A stretch of DNA of 49,814 nucleotides, from contig JAMOQK010000028.1 of the NCBI GenBank assembly GCA_027064045.1, positions 1-49,814 on the forward strand. Direction: 5' to 3'. Within the stretch, counting starts at the first letter, position 1. Each line of letters opens with the position of its first letter. Positions 43,656-49,814 of this stretch are shown here, one piece after another. The notes beneath the pieces are model-generated. The model was not told the origin of the DNA. It ran no database searches and saw nothing but the letters and a program-made list of their open reading frames with translations. Position numbers and translations under genes: made by a program. Source of the stretch: Sulfurimonas sp. (GTDB taxonomy: Bacteria; Campylobacterota; Campylobacteria; Campylobacterales; Sulfurimonadaceae).

Positions 43656-44399
43656 ATGAAAATTACAGCAAATATTATTACTCTTAATGAAGAAAAAAAT
43701 ATAAAAGCCGTTATAGAAAATGTTCAAAAAGTTTGTGATGAGGTTTTGGTTGTTGACTCACTAAGTATAGATAAGACATGTGAGATAGCTGAGTCTTTGG
43801 GTGTTAAAGTTATAAAACAAAAGTATCTTGGAGATGGTAAACAAAAAGCATTTGGAGTTCCACATGCCAAGTATGATTGGATTTTGAGTATAGATGCTGA
43901 TGAAAGACTTGATGATGATGCCATAGAAAGTATAAAAAAACTTGATTTGGAACACACTTCTTATGATGGATTTAGTTTTGCCAGAAAAACTTTTGTGGGG
44001 GATGCTTTTATAAAACTTTGGTATCCAGATAGAGTTACAAGGTTGTATAATCGTCAAAAGTGTGGATACACAACAAATGGTGGACATGACAAGGTTGATG
44101 CAAAAAATGTAAAAGACTTATCTGCTCATATGCTTCACTACTCTTATGATGATTATGCTCATATGATAAAAACTACACATAAGTTTATAACCAGAGGGGC
44201 AAAAATTGCTCATGAAGAGGGTAAAAAAGCTGGTGTGTTTGATCCGTTTTTGCATGGTATGGGGGCTTTGTTCAAAGCTTTGGTTTTAAAAGGTGGCTTA
44301 TTTCATGGGATAGATGGGATTAATGTTGCTGTGATTTCTTCTTTTAGTTCATATATGAAGTATGCTTTGATGTTGGAGATGCAAAAAAATGACAAATAA
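43656..44399 (+). CDS. GT2-family glycosyltransferase (WaaE/KdtX-like)
   Basis: A 247-residue inverting GT-A enzyme: ITANIITLNEEKNIKAVIENV at the N-terminus, VLVVDSLSIDKTCEIA, the DxD-type SIDADERLDDDA, then LYNRQKCGYTTNGGHDKV. This layout is that of LPS core beta-glucosyltransferases such as WaaE. An exact iterated motif copy at 43860 encodes GVPHAKYD just before the DxD region, where many homologues have a hydrophobic residue (inference). The gene overlaps the next GT4 gene by 11 bases, and both belong to one operon. Confidence 0.88.
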   Translation: MKITANIITLNEEKNIKAVIENVQKVCDEVLVVDSLSIDKTCEIAESLGVKVIKQKYLGDGKQKAFGVPHAKYDWILSIDADERLDDDAIESIKKLDLEHTSYDGFSFARKTFVGDAFIKLWYPDRVTRLYNRQKCGYTTNGGHDKVDAKNVKDLSAHMLHYSYDDYAHMIKTTHKFITRGAKIAHEEGKKAGVFDPFLHGMGALFKALVLKGGLFHGIDGINVAVISSFSSYMKYALMLEMQKNDK

Positions 44400-45498
44400 A
44401 AAAACAATTATGGAACTTTGTATGTCTCCAGATTTGGGTGGTTTAGAACTTTATATGGTTAGGGCTGCAAAAGCGTTGAAAAACAGTTTTGATGTTATAT
44501 CTGTTATAAATGAAGATACAAAACTTCAGCAATATTATGATGGAGATGATAAGGTTATACAACTACCAAAAAAATCAAACTTTTTTATGTTTGGCAGTGC
44601 TAAAAAACTTTCACAAATTATAGATGAAAATGGTGTTGAAGTTATACACCTGCACTGGACAAAAGATATACCCTTTGTTGTTTTAGCAAAACTTTTATCT
44701 TCAAAAAAACCAAAACTTGTCCAAACGAGAAATATGACAATGACAAGGTTTAAAGATGACTTTTACCATAGGCTTTTGTATAAAAATATGGATATGATGC
44801 TTCCTGTAACTCATCAGGTAAAAGAGCAGTTAGAGAGATTTATTCCACAAGACATAAGACCAAAGATTGAAGTTTTATATATGGGTTCAGATAAAACAGA
44901 ACCTCTTAATGATGATGAATTAGAAGAGTTTAAAAAGAGTATAGGTTTTTCTCAAAATGATTTTAATGTTGGAATGGTTGGCAGGATAAATGAAGCAAAA
45001 GGGCAACATCTTCTCATAAAAGCACTTTCAAAGATAGAGGATAAAAATGTAAAAGCCTATTTTGTAGGGCATGAGATGAAAAAGGGCTATACAAATGAGC
45101 TAAAAAATCTTGCAAAAGAGTTGGGAGTACAAGAGAGAGTTTTCTTTTTGGGATTTATGAAAAATCCACACCATTTTTTTCAAGCTTGTGATGTGATAGT
45201 GTTGGCATCTAAAAAAGAGACATTTGGACTTGTGCTTATAGAAGCTATGCAGGTTGGTACTGCTGTTATAGGCTCAAACAGTGGTGGCGTTGTTGAGATA
45301 ATAGATGATGAAAAAACAGGTTTGCTTTTTGATGTTGGAAGTTTTGAGAGTCTGGCATGTGGGATTGAGAGATTAAAAGATGACAGAAAACTTTTAAACA
45401 GTATCGCTGATGCTGGTTATGAGAAATGTAAAAAGATGTTTTCAAATGAGTTGCAGTTTGAGAAGCTTGGTAAGATTTTGGGGAGTTTAGTATGTTAG
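44389..45498 (+). CDS. GT4-family glycosyltransferase
   Basis: A 369-residue GT4 enzyme with MELCMSPDLGGLELYMVRAAKAL, VEVIHLHWTKDIPFVVL, VGMVGRINEAKGQHLLIKALSK and the C-terminal E-x7-E motif in LASKKETFGLVLIEAMQVGTAVIGS. It acts in LPS core or O-chain assembly with unknown sugar specificity. It overlaps the GT2 gene by 11 bases and the ligase gene by 7. The last exact copy of the iterated motif in the window (45353) encodes SLACGIER near its C-terminus. Confidence 0.9.
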   Translation: MTNKKTIMELCMSPDLGGLELYMVRAAKALKNSFDVISVINEDTKLQQYYDGDDKVIQLPKKSNFFMFGSAKKLSQIIDENGVEVIHLHWTKDIPFVVLAKLLSSKKPKLVQTRNMTMTRFKDDFYHRLLYKNMDMMLPVTHQVKEQLERFIPQDIRPKIEVLYMGSDKTEPLNDDELEEFKKSIGFSQNDFNVGMVGRINEAKGQHLLIKALSKIEDKNVKAYFVGHEMKKGYTNELKNLAKELGVQERVFFLGFMKNPHHFFQACDVIVLASKKETFGLVLIEAMQVGTAVIGSNSGGVVEIIDDEKTGLLFDVGSFESLACGIERLKDDRKLLNSIADAGYEKCKKMFSNELQFEKLGKILGSLVC

Positions 45499-46823
45499 GC
45501 AGGGTTAAATCATTTCTAAAAGATAAAGATACTTTAACGCTTTGGATGAATAACTTGTTGGTTTTATATGCTTTTTTGATTCCAATATCTCAAACAATTA
45601 AGGCAACTGTTTTTACTTTTATAGTGATTTTATTTATTTTAAGGGGAGATGTTAAAAAATATTTGCTGGAGGTTTGGCAGAATCATGTTGTAAGAGCTTT
45701 TGTGTATCTGTTTTTTGCATATGTTATAGGTTTACTTTGGAGCGAAAATTTAAAAGAGGGTCTCTGCTGGGTTAAAAGTATGAAATATGGACTTTATTTA
45801 GTTGTATTTTATAGTTTTATTGATGGTCGTTACATAAACAAAGTTATCTCAGCATTTATTTTAGGGATGTTAGTAAGTGAACTTACCTCATACTCTATGT
45901 TACTTGGGATTATGCCTTGGAGTTTGGATATAGGTGGTATCCATTTTTATACGACTCAGTCTGTAGGTGATCCATCACCTTTTTTAAATCATATCCATTA
46001 CGGAGTTTTACTTGCTTTTGTTGTTATGCTTTTAGCTCAAAGAGTTGTGTATAGTGATAATTCAAAAGTGATGAAAATATTTATGAGTTTATTTGTTTTG
46101 AGTGCAACTACAAATATTTTTATAACAGGTGGTAGAACAGGTTATATAACATTTTTACTTTTACTTTTTGTTTTAGGAATTTCATATTTAAAAAGATATT
46201 TTGTCGGATTAGTTTTAGTTGGTATTTTGGTTTTTAGTGTTGCTTATAATTTTAGTCCTATGTTTCAAAGTAGAGTTCTAAAAACTGAAAAAAGTATAGA
46301 GGGATTGTTGAAAAAAGAGGCTAATTTTAATAGTTCAATAGGTGTTAGAGTTGGTATATTCCATTATGCGTCTCAAATAATAAAAGAAAACCCATTGTTT
46401 GGTGTGGGAAGTGGCGATTCTATGGATGAGATTAAAAAAATTACTCCTGAACAATGGACACACATACACTCTCAACCACATGAACACAACCAGTTTTTAA
46501 GCACTTTTGTAAAACTTGGTATAGTTGGCTTTTTAGTATTTTTAAATATATATTATCAAATATTTAAGTATAAACAAGAAGATAAAGAGTTGCATTTTAT
46601 TATGATTATTTCAACACTAGCTATTGCATTTGGAATTTTGACTACACAGTTTAATTTGAGAGTATTTTTACCTTTATGGGTTGTTATGTTGGCAGTTAGT
46701 ATGACAAGTAAAGATAGAAAAACTATAAAAAATATAGCATTAAATGAGAAGGTGCAGTTATCTCAGATAGTAGGTATTGGAGCTGTTTTTAGTGTGGCTA
46801 GTTTAGTAAAACAATTATTTTAA
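45492..46823 (+). CDS. O-antigen ligase/polymerase family membrane protein
   Basis: A 443-residue protein with roughly 10-12 hydrophobic segments. It has the Wzy/WaaL-type loop THIHSQPHEHNQFLSTFVKLG (residues about 330-350), in which the HxxxxHNxFL pattern matches the catalytic His region of O-antigen ligases. It either polymerises the O-chain or joins it to lipid A-core in the periplasm. The preceding and following glycosyltransferase and dTDP-sugar genes support this. It contains no iterated motif. From here to the window end the motif is absent. Confidence 0.85.
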   Translation: MLGRVKSFLKDKDTLTLWMNNLLVLYAFLIPISQTIKATVFTFIVILFILRGDVKKYLLEVWQNHVVRAFVYLFFAYVIGLLWSENLKEGLCWVKSMKYGLYLVVFYSFIDGRYINKVISAFILGMLVSELTSYSMLLGIMPWSLDIGGIHFYTTQSVGDPSPFLNHIHYGVLLAFVVMLLAQRVVYSDNSKVMKIFMSLFVLSATTNIFITGGRTGYITFLLLLFVLGISYLKRYFVGLVLVGILVFSVAYNFSPMFQSRVLKTEKSIEGLLKKEANFNSSIGVRVGIFHYASQIIKENPLFGVGSGDSMDEIKKITPEQWTHIHSQPHEHNQFLSTFVKLGIVGFLVFLNIYYQIFKYKQEDKELHFIMIISTLAIAFGILTTQFNLRVFLPLWVVMLAVSMTSKDRKTIKNIALNEKVQLSQIVGIGAVFSVASLVKQLF

Positions 46824-46832
46824 AGGGTGAAA

Positions 46833-47921
46833 ATGATAGAGTATGAAAATTTACAAAAAGTAAATAAAAAACTGTTTTCAAAGTATGAAAATAGTTTTAG
46901 AGAGTTTATAGAAAGTGGTTGGTATATACTTGGTAAAAATGTATCAACTTTTGAAAATGAATTTGCCTCTTTTTGTGGCACTAAATATGCCGTAGGTGTA
47001 GCATCTGGATTAGATGCTTTGATTTTAGCGATAGATGCTTTTGAATTTCCTAAAGATAGTGAGATAATAGTTCCTTCAAATACATATATAGCAACTATAC
47101 TTGCCATAGTAAGGAACGGTTTTAAACCTGTTTTGGTTGAACCTGATATAAAAACATACAACATAGACCCAGATAAAATAGAACAAAAGATAACACAAAA
47201 AACAAAAGCTATCATGGTTGTTCATCTTTATGGCAAAATGTGTGACATGCAAAAGATAGAAGATATATCTCATAAACATAACCTTAAAATCATAGAAGAT
47301 TGCGCTCAGGCACATGGTGCTACATATAATGGTAAAAAAGCTGGAAGTTTTGGGATTGGATGTTTTAGTTTTTATCCAACTAAAAATCTAGGAGCTTTGG
47401 GAGATGGTGGTGCTATTGTTTGTGATGATGAAGCGTATATGCAAAAGTTAAAATCTCTTAGAAATTATGGAAGTTGTAAAAAATATTATAATGATGATTT
47501 AGGATATAATTCAAGACTTGATGAAATTCAGGCTGGATTTTTATCTATTAAATTAAAAATACTCGATGATATAACACAGCATAAAAGGGAATTGGCAAAA
47601 CTATACCTTGAAAATCTTGATGATAAGTTTGTAAAACCTGTTGTGGATGAAAAGTATATGGATGTATATCATATATTTAACATAAGAGATAACAAAAGGG
47701 ATGAGTTGCAAAAATATCTTTTAGATAATGGGGTAAAAGCAGAGATTCACTACCCAGTTCCACCACATAAACAAAAAGCTTATGAACATATTATAGACGG
47801 TGTTTATCCAATCAGTCAAGAGATACATGACACAACACTTAGTTTGCCAATCTCTTATTTTCACACAAAAGATGAGATATTAAAGGTTTGTAAAATTATG
47901 AACCAATGGAATGAATTATGA
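46833..47921 (+). CDS. DegT/DnrJ/EryC1/StrS-family sugar aminotransferase (FdtB-like)
   Basis: About 362 residues, a PLP-dependent aminotransferase acting on nucleotide-linked keto sugars: [23 protein letters not shown] at the N-terminus, [15 protein letters not shown], the PLP lysine in [33 protein letters not shown] and a C-terminal [16 protein letters not shown]. The close arrangement with rmlA and rmlB suggests a dTDP-3- or 4-amino-6-deoxyhexose, so FdtB is the nearest named relative. GTG 46827 also opens the frame, but ATG 46833 with AAAGGG upstream is the better start. It overlaps rmlA by 4 bases. Confidence 0.87.
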   Translation: MIEYENLQKVNKKLFSKYENSFREFIESGWYILGKNVSTFENEFASFCGTKYAVGVASGLDALILAIDAFEFPKDSEIIVPSNTYIATILAIVRNGFKPVLVEPDIKTYNIDPDKIEQKITQKTKAIMVVHLYGKMCDMQKIEDISHKHNLKIIEDCAQAHGATYNGKKAGSFGIGCFSFYPTKNLGALGDGGAIVCDDEAYMQKLKSLRNYGSCKKYYNDDLGYNSRLDEIQAGFLSIKLKILDDITQHKRELAKLYLENLDDKFVKPVVDEKYMDVYHIFNIRDNKRDELQKYLLDNGVKAEIHYPVPPHKQKAYEHIIDGVYPISQEIHDTTLSLPISYFHTKDEILKVCKIMNQWNEL

Positions 47922-48787
47922 AAGGTATAGTTTTAGCAGGGGGGAGTGGAACAAGGCTTTACCCAGTAACAAGAAGTGTAAGTAAGCAACTTTTACCTGT
48001 GTATGATAAACCGATGATATACTACCCATTGTCTGTTTTGATGTTAGCAGGTATAAAAGATATACTCATCATTTCAACTCCTCAGGATATTGGTAGATTT
48101 AAGGAGTTGCTTGGTGATGGAAGTGACTGGGGAATAAACTTGAGCTATGAAGTTCAACCATCTCCAGATGGACTCGCTCAAGCATTTATAATAGGTGAAG
48201 AGTTTATTGGTGGGGATAGTGTATCTTTAATACTTGGAGATAATATCTTTTATGGTAATGAGTTTATATCTATGTTAAAAGAAGCTTCTAAGTTAAAAAG
48301 TGGTGCTAAAGTTTTTGGATATAGAGTTAAGGATCCCCAGAGATTTGGGATTGTTGAGTTTGACAAAGAGATGAATGCTATAAGTATAGAGGAAAAACCA
48401 CAGCATCCAAAATCAAACTTTGCAGTGACGGGACTCTACTTTTATGATAATGATGTTGTCAAAATAGCAAAAACCATAAAGCCATCAAACAGAGGTGAAT
48501 TAGAGATAACTTCGATAAATGAGGAGTATTTAAAAATGGGAGCCTTAAGGGTTGAACTTTTAGGTCGTGGATTTGCATGGCTTGATACTGGTACACATGA
48601 TTCTCTTTTGGAAGCTGGTAGTTTTGTGCAGACAATAGAACATAGACAAGGTTATAAAATCGCATGTCTTGAGGAGATAGCCTATAATAACGGATGGATA
48701 GATAAAACTAGGATCTTAGAGATAGCCAAACCACTTAGTAAAAATGGGTATGGAGAATATCTTAAAAGGTTGGTAGAAGATGACTAA
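47918..48787 (+). CDS. rmlA: glucose-1-phosphate thymidylyltransferase
   Basis: A 289-residue RmlA (RfbA): [20 protein letters not shown] with the pyrophosphorylase signature, [30 protein letters not shown], the sugar-site [20 protein letters not shown] and [15 protein letters not shown]. It makes dTDP-glucose, the substrate of RmlB downstream. It overlaps the aminotransferase by 4 bases (ATGA) and rmlB by 8, so the block is one operon devoted to a dTDP-sugar. Confidence 0.97.
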   Translation: MKGIVLAGGSGTRLYPVTRSVSKQLLPVYDKPMIYYPLSVLMLAGIKDILIISTPQDIGRFKELLGDGSDWGINLSYEVQPSPDGLAQAFIIGEEFIGGDSVSLILGDNIFYGNEFISMLKEASKLKSGAKVFGYRVKDPQRFGIVEFDKEMNAISIEEKPQHPKSNFAVTGLYFYDNDVVKIAKTIKPSNRGELEITSINEEYLKMGALRVELLGRGFAWLDTGTHDSLLEAGSFVQTIEHRQGYKIACLEEIAYNNGWIDKTRILEIAKPLSKNGYGEYLKRLVEDD

Positions 48788-49814
48788 TATATTAGTAACT
48801 GGTTGTGCAGGTTTTATAGGAAGTAATTTTGTACCATATTTTTTAGATAAATATGAAAACTATAATATTGTTAACCTTGATTTGCTTACTTATGCAGGTG
48901 ATTTAAAAAACCTGACAGAGTGTGAAGAAAATCCTAGATATAAGTTTATAAAAGGTGATATTTGTAACCGTGAATTGGTTGAATTTATATTTAAAGAATA
49001 TGATATACAAGGTGTTATCCATTTTGCAGCAGAGTCTCATGTAGATAACTCCATTAAAAATCCTGCTGTGTTTGTACAAACAAATGTAAATGGTACTTTT
49101 ACGCTACTTGATGTGGCTTACAAACATTGGATGCAGAAGCCATTTAAATATAAAGAGAGATTTGGAGCTACGGCTTCAGCCGTACAAAACACACTACCAA
49201 GATTTCACCATATAAGCACAGATGAAGTTTATGGAACATTAAACGAGACAGACCTTTTTACTGAAGAAACACCATATGCTCCAAATTCCCCATACTCAGC
49301 ATCTAAAGCAAGTAGTGATATGATAGTTAGAAGCTATCAGGAAACTTATGGACTAAACACAGTTATAACAAACTGCTCAAACAATTATGGTCCAAAACAA
49401 CATGATGAGAAACTCATTCCTACTATCATACGAAAAGCATTAGCAGGTGAGCAGATACCGATTTATGGTGATGGCAAAAATATAAGAGACTGGTTGTATG
49501 TACTTGACCACTGTAAAGGGATAGACCTTGTTTATCATACAGGCAAAGAAGCAAATGTATATAATATAGGTGGAAGAAATGAGCGAACAAATCTTCAAAT
49601 AGTAGATACCATCTGCACCATACTAGATCAAAAAGTCCCACATACCAAAAGTTATAAGGAATTGATAACTTTTGTACAAGACAGAGCGGGACATGACAGA
49701 AGATATGCCATAGATGCAACAAAGATTGAAAATGAACTTGGCTGGAAGGCTGATGAAGATTTTGAGAGTGGGATTGTTAAGACGATTGAGTGGTATTTAA
49801 GGAAGTATAATGGC
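48780..49814 (+). CDS. rmlB: dTDP-glucose 4,6-dehydratase (partial, runs off the end)
   Basis: 345 codons are open to the window edge, so only the last few residues are missing. Motifs: [14 protein letters not shown] dinucleotide site, [23 protein letters not shown], the catalytic [10 protein letters not shown] (Thr-Asp-Glu) and YSASKASSD (Tyr-x3-Lys), [17 protein letters not shown] and [17 protein letters not shown]. It converts dTDP-glucose to dTDP-4-keto-6-deoxyglucose. The loop before RFHHIS is longer than in typical RmlB and contains a GC-rich palindrome (49169-49184) translated in frame as part of [10 protein letters not shown]. The gene overlaps rmlA by 8 bases. Confidence 0.95.
   Translation, partial: MTNILVTGCAGFIGSNFVPYFLDKYENYNIVNLDLLTYAGDLKNLTECEENPRYKFIKGDICNRELVEFIFKEYDIQGVIHFAAESHVDNSIKNPAVFVQTNVNGTFTLLDVAYKHWMQKPFKYKERFGATASAVQNTLPRFHHISTDEVYGTLNETDLFTEETPYAPNSPYSASKASSDMIVRSYQETYGLNTVITNCSNNYGPKQHDEKLIPTIIRKALAGEQIPIYGDGKNIRDWLYVLDHCKGIDLVYHTGKEANVYNIGGRNERTNLQIVDTICTILDQKVPHTKSYKELITFVQDRAGHDRRYAIDATKIENELGWKADEDFESGIVKTIEWYLRKYNG
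49169..49184. repeat. GC-rich palindrome TACGGCT-TC-AGCCGTA within rmlB
   Basis: A perfect 7-bp inverted repeat with a 2-base spacer, much richer in G+C than its surroundings, sits in a loop of rmlB that is longer than usual. It may be a small palindromic element inserted in frame. I see no second copy in the window. Confidence 0.55.

Larger units (their letters stand above)
8376..45362. repeat. iterated 10-mer TGGCATGTGG/CCACATGCCA (25 exact copies), uptake-signal-like
   Basis: Exact copies begin, in plus orientation TGGCATGTGG, at 9153, 9487, 10763, 12791, 25281, 32039, 33408, 36768, 39633, 39676, 40966 and 45353. As CCACATGCCA they begin at 11623, 11668, 17091, 19625, 24918, 27823, 28167, 28231, 32844, 36998, 40349, 40681 and 43860. 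Copies keeping the core GGCATGTG with one end mismatch begin at 8376, 8964, 14292, 20706, 25476, 26001, 32876, 33147, 39597, 42845, 43172 and 43318; 14445 has two. In motif orientation the next base is a purine in all 25 exact copies, and the preceding base is mostly T. All 25 lie within coding sequence or its start codon, in several frames. Confidence 0.85.

Noticed and set aside
9153..45362. Iterated motif as a Chi-type or chromosome-polarity (KOPS) signal
   Set aside because: Those signals are strongly strand-biased along a replichore. Here orientations are 12 versus 13 on the plus strand. Not fully excluded, since only 50 kb are visible.
49426..49722. 98-codon minus-strand open frame
   Set aside because: It lies wholly inside rmlB, has no family features and no promoter or ribosome binding site. 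It is a shadow frame.
1..49814. CRISPR arrays, insertion sequences, prophage or integrase genes
   Set aside because: I looked for regularly spaced repeats, transposase-like frames and terminal inverted repeats and saw none. Apart from the short palindrome in rmlB there is no sign of a mobile element.

Overview
The window is AT-rich, densely coded bacterial DNA. It is almost certainly from a Campylobacterota (Epsilonproteobacteria) member of the Sulfurimonas/Sulfurovum kind. The strongest marker is the run lysC-hobA-holB-folP (29032-32541): HobA is a DnaA-binding initiator factor confined to this group, and the order matches Helicobacter. The rpsF-ssb-rpsR operon, the yibQ-like/dprA pair and the split lipopolysaccharide (LPS) gene blocks fit the same assignment. 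A complete-looking glycogen/glycolysis cluster with phosphofructokinase points away from Campylobacter and Helicobacter proper and toward a free-living relative.

Layout. (1) 1-17192, plus strand: a tightly packed storage-carbohydrate and glycolysis operon. It holds the end of pgi, a glycogen-phosphorylase-like GT35 protein lacking the PLP lysine, pgk, pfkA, a nucleotidyltransferase fused to a degenerate phosphomutase, two GH57 glucan enzymes, a GalT-type nucleotidylyltransferase, two glycogen synthases flanking a ROK glucokinase, and glgB. No glgC is present in the window. (2) 17198-19628: tRNA-Val(GAC) on the minus strand, pckA, and a DedA-family gene. (3) 19638-23290, minus: uvrB and rpsF-ssb-rpsR. 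(4) 23291-28487: a YibQ-like polysaccharide deacetylase and dprA (plus), then queA, tatC, tatB and hemW (minus). (5) 28560-32541, plus: rppH, lysC, hobA, holB, folP. (6) 32527-38120, minus: a five-gene envelope operon (PAP2-like lipoprotein, membrane glycosidase-like protein, PAP2 phosphatase, LtaS-like sulfatase-fold transferase, heptosyltransferase) behind a clear sigma70 promoter. (7) 38168-49814: UDP-glucose dehydrogenase, LPS-core and O-chain glycosyltransferases, a Kdo-kinase-like protein, a PIG-L deacetylase, an O-antigen ligase/polymerase, and a dTDP-amino-sugar block (FdtB-like aminotransferase, rmlA, rmlB) running off the end.

The most striking signal is not a gene. The 10-mer TGGCATGTGG (reverse complement CCACATGCCA) occurs 25 times exactly, and its 8-base core GGCATGTG 38 times, in about 50 kb. 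The copies fall on both strands, almost all lie inside genes, they use several reading frames, and every exact copy is followed by a purine. Chance predicts far fewer than one exact copy. Density and behaviour resemble the DNA uptake signal sequences of Haemophilus and Neisseria, or a HIP1-like iterated motif. I know of no such motif described for Campylobacterota. It forces recurrent peptides (LACG, PHAK/PHAI, GMW, WHVD) into unrelated proteins, and it is absent from both ends of the window.

Other points worth attention: the lysine-less GT35 protein, a glycogen pathway without glgC, a lipoprotein whose only sensible start is an ATC codon, a GC-rich palindrome inserted in frame into rmlB, and several genes whose -10 box sits 5-7 bases before the start codon (leaderless mRNAs).
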